Shown piece by piece: positions 1 through 7,465 of a stretch of 64,000 nucleotides of DNA. Both the position numbers and the translations under genes were made by a program. Positions within the stretch are counted from its first letter, which is position 1. Every line of letters begins with the position of its first letter. The notes beneath the pieces are model-generated. The model had not been told where the DNA came from and searched no databases. It saw only the letters and a program-made list of their open reading frames with translations. This DNA comes from Candidatus Binatia bacterium (GTDB taxonomy: Bacteria; Desulfobacterota; Binatia; HRBIN30): NCBI GenBank assembly GCA_026004215.1, contig BPIR01000001.1, positions 124,001-188,000 of the forward strand, read 5' to 3'.

Positions 1-395
1 AAAACTTCGAGGTGTGGCAGAGCTGCTAATAGCAAGAGACCCAGCAGCGATATGTACACAATTAGTTCAACCAGCGAGAATCCTTTTCTGGTTAGCCACA
101 CGTTGCATGGTAGGGACGCAAATTGTGTTCCCACTCGCGACTGGTCGTCTCTCGGCAGCGTATTTCAAGCTGCAGGGCTTTCAGTGATAAGCTATTGCCA
201 TGGTGGCACTCCTGTACCAAGCCCATGGGGTTTGCAAGGAAGCTCCACGCCAGCCTTCCGAACCGATGTATTTGAAGCAACACGCAGCGGGCAGAATGCC
301 ACGGAGCCTGGGAAATCGCCGTGCTTGACTGTGAGACAGGCTGGGCCTATCGTTGGCAAGTCGGTTCGCACGGAATCATAGGCTGCAGGGATACG
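1..395. other. Left-edge stretch with no confident gene
   Basis: No gene is supported here. One plus frame stays open from base 1 to 381, but its translation has no recognisable motif, no ribosome binding site near its only Met (52) and an irregular composition. A second plus frame is open from base 2 to about 190 and could be the tail of a gene beginning left of the window; I do not recognise it. The stretch probably carries the end of an upstream gene plus the leader of mobA. Confidence 0.3.
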
Positions 396-986
396 ATGCG
401 CGCGAGTGCGGTGATTCTTGCCGGAGGTCGTAGCAGCCGGATGGGGGGCAGCGATAAGGCTTTCCTACGGATCAATGGTCGTCCAATTATTGAACGCACC
501 ATAGGCGTGTTGGGCAAGATCTTTGACGACGTCGTGGTAGTAACTCACTCTCCTGAAAGGTATGGCGCCTTTGCGGGGGTGCGAATTACTAGCGACATTT
601 TTCCAGGGCAGGGGCCGCTTGCGGGTTTGCACGCTGGGTTGCATCACGCGCGTCACTCTCACTGCTTCGTCGTGGCCTGTGACATGCCGTTCCTTCGCAG
701 CGAACCAATACTACACTTAAGTTCTCTAATCGAGGACTACGACGCGGTTGTGCCTCGTTGGGACGGGGACGTGGAGCCGCTACATGCATTCTACGCGCGT
801 CGTTTGGTGCCTGTGGCAGAGCGTCTGCTGGTAGATGGTAAGAGTGCCCTGCGCGACTTGCTCCAACTTGTTCGGGTTCGTTACGTGAGTGAGATGGAGT
901 TAACGAAGATTCCTGGAGCCGAGGAAACCTTCCGAAACGTGAACACGCCCGCCGACGCGGCTCGCTATTCGCTGGATCTACGGTAA
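396..986 (+). CDS. mobA: Molybdenum cofactor guanylyltransferase
   Basis: Transfers GMP from GTP to molybdopterin to make the bis-MGD form of the molybdenum cofactor used by DMSO-reductase-family enzymes. The 196-residue product has the expected length. The nucleotide-binding signature LAGGRSSRMGGSDKA lies at residues 8-22, with the Lys that contacts GTP at 21, and the metal-binding Asp sits in VVACDMPFL (Asp96). I start at the ATG at 396 because it places the signature at the N-terminus; an upstream Met at 321 in the same frame would add 25 residues without family support. The binding site is weak (GCAGGG). moaA lies far away at 51.3 kb on the other strand, so cofactor genes are not clustered. 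Confidence 0.9.
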   Translation: MRASAVILAGGRSSRMGGSDKAFLRINGRPIIERTIGVLGKIFDDVVVVTHSPERYGAFAGVRITSDIFPGQGPLAGLHAGLHHARHSHCFVVACDMPFLRSEPILHLSSLIEDYDAVVPRWDGDVEPLHAFYARRLVPVAERLLVDGKSALRDLLQLVRVRYVSEMELTKIPGAEETFRNVNTPADAARYSLDLR

Positions 987-1072
987 CACTGTGGCCTTTT
1001 CGTGCGTGGCGTACGGGTTGTGCGTTTTAAGCCGGCGGCGAGTTGAACATGCTGTAGGTGGTCCCAAGGTTT

Positions 1073-1675
1073 ATGAATCGAGAAGATCTACTGCGTCGTA
1101 CCTTTGAAGAATGGACCAATGGTTTGGACCCCGTCCGAGCACGGGTGGAGCTTTTTGAGCGCGTCCGAGACTTGCCTTACGTCTATCCGTCGAGCAGAGA
1201 CCCGGTGGAAGTGTTGGCGGCGGGGCAAGGGTCAGCTTCGGGTAAGCACCACCTTTTGGCGGAGTTGTTCCGCCTTCTCGGCCTCGAGGTGCGCCACGTG
1301 ATGTGTACGCACCGGTTTAACGAATCGGCCATTGCTTTTCCGAAGCAACTGCAGGTTCTCCTTGAGAAGAACGAAATCACGGATATCCACGAGTACTTAC
1401 AAGTTGCCGTGGACGGGCAATGGGTGGACGTTGACGCCACCTGGCCACGGGAACTGCGAGAATTCGGTTTTCCCGTCAACGACGAATGGGATGGCCGCTC
1501 GCCGATGTTGTTAAGTGTTGCGGCGGACGAAGTGGTGGTGGTGCGTGGTAATCCCGAAAAGGCAAAGGATGAGCTGTTGGCGACGTGGACCCCAAGGCAG
1601 CGTCAGCTCCGACATCAATTCCTCCTCGAGTTGAGTGCCTGGGTCAAGGAGTTGTATTCGGAAGCGACTCATTGA
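1073..1675 (+). CDS. Transglutaminase-like protein lacking the catalytic cysteine
   Basis: The 200-residue product resembles small transglutaminase-like (papain-fold) proteins. In the family the nucleophile lies in a G-x-C-S-x-K-H stretch; here residues 53-59 read GSASGKH, so the Cys position is Ala55, while the Lys-His after it is kept. The second block, DIHEYLQV (His106) followed by WVDVDATW (Asp121), keeps plausible His and Asp positions. A Cys-dependent peptidase or amidase activity is therefore unlikely; a binding role or an unrelated chemistry is inference. A GTG at 1058 in frame could add five residues; ATG 1073 has AAGG close upstream. It follows mobA by 86 bases in the same direction. 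Confidence 0.6.
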   Translation: MNREDLLRRTFEEWTNGLDPVRARVELFERVRDLPYVYPSSRDPVEVLAAGQGSASGKHHLLAELFRLLGLEVRHVMCTHRFNESAIAFPKQLQVLLEKNEITDIHEYLQVAVDGQWVDVDATWPRELREFGFPVNDEWDGRSPMLLSVAADEVVVVRGNPEKAKDELLATWTPRQRQLRHQFLLELSAWVKELYSEATH

Positions 1676-1723
1676 ACGCGCTTGTCGACCGGAGAGTCCC
1701 TGGTTCGACCTTCTTAGGATGGC

Positions 1724-2008
1724 CTACTGAGGGTCCACGTACTCCTTCGGTCGTTCCTCTTTCTGTTTCGGACGTCGGGGCGGTTTGTAGTTCCGCCAAA
1801 ACCGTTGGACTTTCTTGATATCGTACCCCACCGAAGGAAGGTGGTCGGCTCGACGCCGGAGCGAGCCTTTCATTGGAGGGGGTAGCTGTTCGTCCAGCTC
1901 GTGGCCACTCTCGGTTTCTTCCGTGAATGCACAAGCGCTGTGCACGACGACGCAGCTGACCGAGGCGAACAAACCCAATGTAAGTAGAGCGAGTAGAAAT
2001 CGCGACAT
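1724..2008 (-). CDS. Small secreted or lipid-anchored protein, function unknown
   Basis: I do not recognise this 94-residue product. It begins with a textbook export signal: MSR, then a hydrophobic run to about residue 18, then Cys19 preceded by SVS, which could be a degenerate lipobox, and an alternative signal-peptidase-I site after ACA at residues 25-27. The mature part is charged: acidic first (TEETESGHELDE), then Pro-rich and strongly basic (YKPPRRPKQKEERPKEY). I start at the ATG at 2008 because it puts the signal peptide at the N-terminus; the frame is open upstream to 2149 but that part shows no signal. It converges on the transglutaminase-like gene and diverges from the gene at 2129. 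Confidence 0.5.
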   Translation of the reverse strand: MSRFLLALLTLGLFASVSCVVVHSACAFTEETESGHELDEQLPPPMKGSLRRRADHLPSVGYDIKKVQRFWRNYKPPRRPKQKEERPKEYVDPQ

Positions 2009-2128
2009 GTTTGCCCGACTGGGTAGTCCTTCTGCACCAAGAAATCTAGATTGACGGGTGCTTTTCGTGGTTCCGAGATTGAAACACTTCGCGAAGGGCC
2101 GTAGTAGTTTCGTACGTTGCTGTACGGA

Positions 2129-2416
2129 ATGGATGCGCGGCAGGTACATTTTTGCGAGGCTGGTGCTGTGGACCGAAGCGAAAGCCCTTTAGATTTTGGT
2201 CGGTTTTACGTGGCGGACTGCGAGGTTTGTGCAGACGAGTTGCTCACGTATATCGATCTAATCTGTGGTGAATTCGTTCGGTGCTGCGTTCAGTGTGGCG
2301 CTCCTGTCAACGCCGCTTCTGTCAGATCCCTTGCCGATAATGAAACTCTGGATCCGTGGCTGCCGAAACCATCCGGTAAAGCTGGCTGCTGTTCTTCTAG
2401 GTGCCGCCGCGGATGA
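2129..2416 (+). CDS. Small Cys-rich protein, possible zinc ribbon
   Basis: A 95-residue product of unknown function. Two C-x-x-C pairs, Cys31/Cys34 (CEVC) and Cys53/Cys56 (CVQC), are 18 residues apart, the arrangement of a zinc ribbon, and the segment between them reads like a folded domain. A further Cys cluster closes the protein (Cys87, Cys88, Cys92). Metal binding is inferred from spacing only. ATG 2129 is preferred over an in-frame TTG at 2117. It is transcribed away from the secreted protein at 1724-2008 and is followed in the same direction, after 222 bases, by another small unknown gene. Confidence 0.45.
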   Translation: MDARQVHFCEAGAVDRSESPLDFGRFYVADCEVCADELLTYIDLICGEFVRCCVQCGAPVNAASVRSLADNETLDPWLPKPSGKAGCCSSRCRRG

Positions 2417-2638
2417 GGGTACAACACTTCTCTTTCTAAGAACCTGCCGCAGGGAAACGGTTTTTCAGCGGCCCGTCCAGGATTCTTGCATTTTCGCCAG
2501 CCCGTTGCGTGCTCGCGATAGTGGTCGTTCCCGCTCAGCCGCGGACGCGGCGGCCTGTTGGGCCACGAAACTTGGCACAAAGTTTTCTCATCCCCAGGCT
2601 TTGACCGCGTTGGATTGTCATTGGGAGGGAGAAAGCCG

Positions 2639-3061
2639 ATGGGCATTGTTGCCGAAACTCGCGTCCAGGACGCGCAGTTGCGAGAAAATCTTGACGGGGC
2701 CTCTGGTCGGGACGGGGGCACGTGGGGGAGCGATGCAACAGGGGTTCGCGCGCTGATGTTGGCGGTCCTCGAGGACGGCCTGCGTGCTTATTTGAGTCGC
2801 TCCAGGTTGTTGGCCGCGGAAGCCGAGCATTGGCTGTTTTCCGCAAGTCGCAAATCGCCGTTCACGTTTCTCGTTCTGTGCGACGTGTTCGGACTAGACC
2901 CGGAAGCATTGAGGCAACGCTTGCTGATTCTGCGAAAGCAAGGGGTTTCCCCGCGCCACTTCCTGCCGCGAGTGCGGCACAATGTCCGCAGCGTTACCCG
3001 AGTGCGCTTGCGCCGGCGGCGACGTGCAGCCTCGGTGCGGCTTAAAGGCTTCAAGCATTAG
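2639..3061 (+). CDS. Hypothetical protein with helical core and basic tail
   Basis: A 140-residue protein of unknown function. The middle, roughly residues 35-95, alternates predicted helices (RALMLAVLEDGLRAYL, then a Trp-containing helix, then PFTFLVLCDVFGLDPEALRQRL), a pattern I associate with conserved hypothetical proteins of delta-type bacteria in which a short PF-F-x-x-x-C-x-x-L-G-L-D-P motif precedes a helix. The C-terminus is very basic (RVRLRRRRR), so nucleic-acid binding is possible but inferred. The start at 2639 is decided by a strong ribosome binding site (GGAGGGAGA, 8 bases upstream); the frame is open further left without one. The stop codon lies one base from the 3' end of the oppositely oriented tRNA-Ser. 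Confidence 0.6.
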   Translation: MGIVAETRVQDAQLRENLDGASGRDGGTWGSDATGVRALMLAVLEDGLRAYLSRSRLLAAEAEHWLFSASRKSPFTFLVLCDVFGLDPEALRQRLLILRKQGVSPRHFLPRVRHNVRSVTRVRLRRRRRAASVRLKGFKH

Positions 3062-3062
3062 G

Positions 3063-3149
3063 CGGAGAGGGGGGGATTCGAACCCCCGGACCCTTGCGGG
3101 TCACACGATTTCGAGTCGTGCCGTTTCAACCGGGCTCACGCACCTCTCC
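3063..3149 (-). tRNA. tRNA-Ser (anticodon CGA)
   Basis: Read on the minus strand, the 7-bp acceptor stem GGAGAGG/CCTCTCC encloses an anticodon arm CACGA-CTCGAAA-TCGTG with anticodon CGA (reads UCG), a long class II variable arm (GACCC-GCAA-GGGTC) and a T arm with GGTTCGAATCC. The 3' CCA is not encoded. It converges on the hypothetical gene ending at 3061, leaving one base between them. Confidence 0.95.
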
Positions 3150-3743
3150 GTGGTGATCCTTTTGCCTTCCTTTGGCGCTTCTGGGAGAGCCCACGCTTAG
3201 CTTGATTGGCTGAGCTCCGCAATTTTCACTGCTTCGTAATCCGGCCGAGCAAAAAGCGGTGCGTCGAACGGAGGCGGTGAACCACGGAATTGGTGCCGGA
3301 CCGAAAATGCAGGATGGGCAGGCTCGGCAGAGCGTTCCACTCGCGCGCTATTTCGCGGTGCCTCACAGCAGGGACGAGCTTACCGCTGGAAGGTAGAGCC
3401 GCGCGACTCGTACAACGTTCGAAGGACGTTTGGTAGGAAGATCCGGCCAGGAGGCACTTCGCGGTGAAGCAAGCTGGGAGAGCGGGGGACGGATCACGGC
3501 CGGGGGAATATTCGGCCTTGGCCCGGCCTCCGCCCGCGAGCCCATGAGAAAAGAGCAGTGGCGCTTTGGGTACCGTGCCGGCGCGCCCATAACGTTGGGC
3601 GCGTTCTCGATTAGGCCCCGCCGAAGTGCGTGGCCTTCGAAGCGCGTCGACGGCGCCTCTGCCGCCGCGGCTACGCCGACGTCGGAGCTACTTATCTAAG
3701 TAAGATTGTGGTGCGAGCGTACTTGTGAGTCAAAAACCCGTTT
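3150..3743. other. Gene-poor stretch between tRNA-Ser and the possible RNA
   Basis: About 600 bases with no supported coding sequence. Frames of 75-90 codons exist on both strands (3363-3590 minus, 3430-3699 plus) but show no motif, no binding site and compositional irregularity. A 7-bp inverted repeat GGCCGGG/CCCGGCC at 3498-3528 could form a hairpin. The 14-mer at 3590-3603 recurs, inverted and with one base missing, at 4019-4031. Confidence 0.4.
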
Positions 3744-3876
3744 AGCCGGGGTCTGCCGTAGCCGGAGCCCATTTCGGGAAGCGCAGCACCTTGTTGCCCG
3801 CACAGTGGGCATCGCTTGCGGGTGCTGATTTGGGTCTGCTAGTCGGCTGGACTCTAAAACGAAAACCCAGAGTCAC
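3744..3876 (+). ncRNA. Possible structured RNA, unidentified
   Basis: The sequence folds into a long interrupted hairpin: AGCCG 3744-3748 pairs with CGGCT 3844-3848; TAGC plus AGCCCA (3759-3771, with a CGG bulge) pairs with TGGGTCTGCTA 3831-3841; AGCACC 3785-3790 pairs with GGTGCT 3821-3826; and GCCC/GGGC (3796-3810) closes an inner loop. A second hairpin, GACTCT/AGAGTC at 3850-3874, follows at once. The consistent nesting is suggestive of an RNA of about 105-130 nt such as a 6S-like RNA, but I see no diagnostic motif. SRP RNA, RNase P RNA and tmRNA signatures are absent. Confidence 0.3.
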
Positions 3877-3911
3877 TTTGAGGCACCGAGGGGCTGGAGA
3901 CAACGCGAAAT

Positions 3912-3995
3912 GCGAGAGTGGCGGAATTGGCAGACGCGCTAGACTTAGGATCTAGTGGGCCTAGCCCCGTGGGGGTTCGACTCCCCCCTCTCGCA
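3912..3995 (+). tRNA. tRNA-Leu (anticodon UAG)
   Basis: Acceptor stem GCGAGAG/CTCTCGC with discriminator A, anticodon arm CTAGA-CTTAGGA-TCTAG (anticodon TAG, reads CUA and probably other CUN codons), class II variable arm with GGGC-CTA-GCCC and a T arm GGGGGTTCGACTCCCCC. CCA is not encoded. It stands alone, followed by about 200 bases leading to tig. Confidence 0.95.
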
Positions 3996-4194
3996 TCCCT
4001 GGATAGCAATTAGCGTCGCGCGCCAACGTTAGGCGGTACGGGCGCTCACATCAGAATGCAAAATTTCTGTTTAACCTCAGGTCATGATTTTTGTTGTTCT
4101 ACTCTCCTCGGCACCCCGGAGGGTGGCTAATTGCATGGGTTGGTTTGTGCTGCTTAGTGGACAAATAGCGTGAGAAAAACACAAAGGTTTGCCC

Positions 4195-5550
4195 ATGACG
4201 AATGTCGGTAGGAGTACGGAGGAGCAAGAGACCTTAACCGTTTCGCTGGAGCCGGTTGACCGAACACACGTGCGGATAAATGTCGTCGTGCCGGCTGAAG
4301 TAGTGGAGGCAGAGGTTCAGCGCGAGTTCGCTCAGTTGGGCCGGAGAGCCAAGGTTCCGGGATTTCGGCCGGGGCGTGTCCCTTCACGGGTGTTGGAAAC
4401 GCTGTATTGGCCTGCCGTTCGAGACGAGGTTCAGAATCGTCTCGTGGCTAGGTCATTGGCGCAGGCGATACAGGACAAGGGGATTGAGTGGACAGGGCAT
4501 TTTGAGCTGGGGAAAGTGTCTTTAGAGCGCCGGGGACCGTTGTCCTATTCGGCGACAATAGAAGTTTGGCCCCGACTCGGGAAAGTTCACTATGAGGGTT
4601 TGGAGATTGAGGCTCCCCGGGTTGACGTGTCCGACGATGCCGTTGAGGAGGCACTGAGGGCTCTACAGGAGCGGCACGCGAGGTTGATCCCTGTGGAGGA
4701 TCGCGACGTGGTAGGGGCCGGAGATGTGGTGGAAGTGGTGTGGCAGGTCAAGGACGTACCTAAGCGGGGATCCGAAGAGAGTAAGGATCTCATCTGGTTG
4801 AGGGATGTGAGTGCCAGTGAGGCGACACTGGGCAGATTCGTGGGGAAGCGGGTTGGAGACACCGTAGACTTAAGGAAGGGCACCGCAGAATCTCAAATAG
4901 ATGAAAAACAAACAAGCCGGGCGGGCGGCGGCGTATGTCGAATCGAGAAGATCTATCGTCGCGAGGTTCCGGAGCTCAACGACGAGTTTGTAAAAACCGT
5001 TAGCTCGAACTTAGAAACGCTAGCGGAGCTGCGGCGGCAACTCCGGGATCACCTCGAGGCAGAAGCGAAAAGACGGCGGGAGTTGTTGCTGAACTACCGA
5101 CTCAAAGAGGCCTTGGTTGCCGCCAATCCAGACGTGTTGGTACCGCCTCGGGTCCTTGCGGAGGAAACGGCATCTCAAGCGCGGAGGTATTTCGCTCGCT
5201 ACGCGATCCCTCCGGAACGCGCGGAAGAGCTGATGCGCCGGGATCCAGAGGTAAGGGAATCGTTAGAGCGTCAGGCGTTTACATCCTTAGCGGCGGACCT
5301 TTTACTGGGCGCGGTCGCCGAGCAAGAAGGGATCGGAGCAGACGAGGCAGACGTCGAGCGAGTCCTTTCACATCTGCGAGAAGAGGAGCCGAACCTGGCG
5401 CGCGAACTGGCGGACGAGGTTGCGGCGGCGGAGCTGCGCTCGCGTGTGAAGCGCGGCTTGATACTACAGCGTGCTCTTGAACGAGTCCGTGAAAAAGCGC
5501 GCTTTCGGGAACAGCACACGAGCGATAATCGGATTGCTGAGGAGAAATGA
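4195..5550 (+). CDS. tig: Trigger factor, ribosome-associated chaperone
   Basis: Trigger factor binds uL23 at the ribosomal exit tunnel and shields nascent chains; it also has a peptidyl-prolyl isomerase domain. The 451-residue product begins with the ribosome-binding domain, whose signature appears as [15 protein letters not shown] at about residues 56-70 (family G-F-R-x-G-x-x-P). The PPIase-like middle spans roughly 155-240 and is weakly conserved, and the rest is the long charged helical C-terminal domain. ATG 4195 is preferred over the in-frame TTG at 4189 because AAAGG sits 7 bases upstream. It heads the tig-clpP-clpX-lon cluster and its stop overlaps the clpP start (ATGA). Confidence 0.95.
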   Translation: MTNVGRSTEEQETLTVSLEPVDRTHVRINVVVPAEVVEAEVQREFAQLGRRAKVPGFRPGRVPSRVLETLYWPAVRDEVQNRLVARSLAQAIQDKGIEWTGHFELGKVSLERRGPLSYSATIEVWPRLGKVHYEGLEIEAPRVDVSDDAVEEALRALQERHARLIPVEDRDVVGAGDVVEVVWQVKDVPKRGSEESKDLIWLRDVSASEATLGRFVGKRVGDTVDLRKGTAESQIDEKQTSRAGGGVCRIEKIYRREVPELNDEFVKTVSSNLETLAELRRQLRDHLEAEAKRRRELLLNYRLKEALVAANPDVLVPPRVLAEETASQARRYFARYAIPPERAEELMRRDPEVRESLERQAFTSLAADLLLGAVAEQEGIGADEADVERVLSHLREEEPNLARELADEVAAAELRSRVKRGLILQRALERVREKARFREQHTSDNRIAEEK

Positions 5551-6188
5551 AACGGCTAGCATCCAGCACATTCCCAGTGTACGCAGAACGTATGAATTTG
5601 GTTCCCATCGTAGTGGAACAAACTGGCCGCGGGGAGCGGGCCTATGACATTTACTCGCGTCTCTTAAAAGAGCGGATCGTCTTTTTGGGCTGCCCGATCA
5701 CCGACGAGATCGCAAATCTCGTGACCGCGCAGCTGCTCTTTCTGGAGTCGGAAGACCCGGAGCGGGACATTCAACTGTATATCAACTCCCCGGGCGGTTC
5801 GGTAACTGCAGGTTTGGCGATTTACGACACAATGCAATATATCCGCCCGGATGTCTCTACGTTGTGTTTGGGGCAGGCGGCGAGCATGGCAGCTTGGCTG
5901 TTGGCGGCTGGCACGAAGGGAAAGCGGTTCGCGTTGCCGCACGCTCGCATTATGATCCACCAACCTCTCGGAGGAATCCGAGGGGCTGCTGCGGATATTG
6001 ACATCCAAGCCCGAGAGATTTTGCGTATTCGCGAGCAGTTGAACAACATCCTCGTGAAGCACACAGGCCAGAGTCTCAAGCGGATTGAGAGAGACACCGA
6101 CCGTGATTTGTTTTTGACCAGCCAACAGGCGGTAGAATATGGTATCATAGACGATGTGATGGTAAGCAGGACTAGCAAGCGGTTGTGA
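5547..6188 (+). CDS. clpP: ATP-dependent Clp protease proteolytic subunit
   Basis: Serine protease forming the double-heptamer chamber that degrades substrates unfolded by ClpX or ClpA. From this start the product is 213 residues and the triad is Ser113 (in GQAASMAAW), His138 (in IMIHQP) and Asp187 (in ERDTDRDLF), two residues offset from the E. coli precursor. The ATG at 5547 overlaps the tig stop and has GAGGAGA directly upstream; an internal ATG at 5592 would begin [10 protein letters not shown], close to many mature ClpP starts, but lacks a binding site. The first 15 residues therefore look like a cleaved propeptide, as in E. coli. clpX follows after 7 bases. Confidence 0.97.
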   Translation: MKRLASSTFPVYAERMNLVPIVVEQTGRGERAYDIYSRLLKERIVFLGCPITDEIANLVTAQLLFLESEDPERDIQLYINSPGGSVTAGLAIYDTMQYIRPDVSTLCLGQAASMAAWLLAAGTKGKRFALPHARIMIHQPLGGIRGAAADIDIQAREILRIREQLNNILVKHTGQSLKRIERDTDRDLFLTSQQAVEYGIIDDVMVSRTSKRL

Positions 6189-6195
6189 GGTGCGT

Positions 6196-7446
6196 ATGGC
6201 GAAGCACGATGACCGAAGCGGCAACTTGGTGTGTTCTTTCTGCGGAAAAAGTCAGGACGAGGTTCGCAAGCTGATTGCGGGCCCCACGGTCTACATCTGC
6301 GACGAGTGCATCGACCTCTGCAATGACATCATTGCGGAAGAGTGTGACCACGAGGAGGGTCTCGTTGCGTCGTCATCCGTGCCGAAGCCAGCAGACATCA
6401 AACGGGTTTTGGATCAATACGTGATCGGGCAAGAGCGGGCAAAAAAGGTCTTAGCCGTAGCGGTGCACAACCACTACAAAAGAATCGACAGCCAATTCGT
6501 GACGGGTGACGTCGAGTTGCAAAAGTCCAACATTCTTTTGATTGGACCGACCGGGTCCGGAAAGACATTGTTGGCTCAGACGCTTGCCCGCTTTCTCCAG
6601 GTCCCGTTTACAATAGCGGACGCGACGAGCTTGACCGAGGCCGGTTACGTGGGTGAGGACGTCGAGAATATCATCTTGAGCCTATTGCAGAACGCCGATT
6701 ACGACGTGGAGAAGGCCCAACGTGGCATTGTGTATATCGACGAGATCGACAAGATTTCTCGCAAGGGCGATAACCCCTCGATCACTCGTGATGTCTCTGG
6801 AGAAGGCGTGCAACAAGCGCTTCTGAAAATCATCGAGGGCACAACTGCCAGCGTGCCGCCCAAGGGAGGACGCAAACATCCTCAGCAAGAGTTTTTGCAG
6901 GTGGATACCACGAATATTCTCTTCATCTGTGGTGGAGCCTTTGTCGGGCTCGAGGATATCATCCGGCGGCGCATTGGTATGAAGGGGCTCGGGTTTGGGG
7001 CAGACGTGCGACGCAAGGATGAAAAAAGCGTCGGCGAGTTGCTCCACGAAGTACAAACGGAAGACCTTCTGAAGTTTGGCTTGATCCCGGAGTTCGTGGG
7101 GAGGTTGCCTGTTATCGCTACGCTGGACGAACTAGGAGAACAAGATCTTGTCCGGATCCTGAAGGAGCCCAAGAACGCATTGGTGCGGCAATATCAAAAA
7201 TTGTTCGAGATGGAGGGGGTGCACCTGAAGTTTACTGACGGCGCTCTCGTGGCGATTGCGCGAGAAGCGCTCAAACGGAAGTCCGGTGCTCGCGGCTTGC
7301 GAGCCATTCTCGAGAACACGATGCTGGATATCATGTACGAGATCCCGTCGCAGCCGGCCATCAAGGAGGTTTTGATATCCGAGGAGGTCATTACCAAGGG
7401 CGAGCCTCCAATTGTGCTATACCAAAAGGCGGCGGAAACTGCCTGA
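6196..7446 (+). CDS. clpX: ATP-dependent Clp protease ATP-binding subunit
   Basis: Hexameric AAA+ unfoldase that recognises tagged substrates and feeds them into ClpP. The 416-residue product has the N-terminal zinc-binding domain with Cys13, Cys16, Cys35 and Cys38, Walker A GPTGSGKT at 117-124, Walker B with IDEID at 181-185, sensor and arginine-finger regions, and the ClpP-contacting loop, read here as GLGFGADV (family IGF). ATG 6196 follows GAGGTG; a GTG at 6190 in the same frame is less likely. It lies in the tig-clpP-clpX-lon cluster, so partner subunits are co-transcribed. Confidence 0.98.
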   Translation: MAKHDDRSGNLVCSFCGKSQDEVRKLIAGPTVYICDECIDLCNDIIAEECDHEEGLVASSSVPKPADIKRVLDQYVIGQERAKKVLAVAVHNHYKRIDSQFVTGDVELQKSNILLIGPTGSGKTLLAQTLARFLQVPFTIADATSLTEAGYVGEDVENIILSLLQNADYDVEKAQRGIVYIDEIDKISRKGDNPSITRDVSGEGVQQALLKIIEGTTASVPPKGGRKHPQQEFLQVDTTNILFICGGAFVGLEDIIRRRIGMKGLGFGADVRRKDEKSVGELLHEVQTEDLLKFGLIPEFVGRLPVIATLDELGEQDLVRILKEPKNALVRQYQKLFEMEGVHLKFTDGALVAIAREALKRKSGARGLRAILENTMLDIMYEIPSQPAIKEVLISEEVITKGEPPIVLYQKAAETA

Positions 7447-7465
7447 GCGAAGGGTCAAAGCGAAG

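Noticed and set aside
52..381. Open frame of 109 codons upstream of mobA
   Set aside because: No motif, no binding site and odd composition; it is open mainly because the local sequence lacks stops.
2265..2756. Frames of about 140-160 codons on both strands between the Cys-rich gene and the next gene
   Set aside because: They overlap better-supported genes in other frames, lack binding sites and have no recognisable features.
3430..3699. Open frame of 89 codons in the gap before tRNA-Leu
   Set aside because: No start signal or motif; the opposite strand is equally open here, as is common in GC-rich non-coding DNA.
3744..3876. SRP RNA, RNase P RNA or tmRNA
   Set aside because: The GGAAG tetraloop region of SRP RNA, the GAGGAAAGTCC block of RNase P RNA and the tRNA-like ends of tmRNA are all absent.
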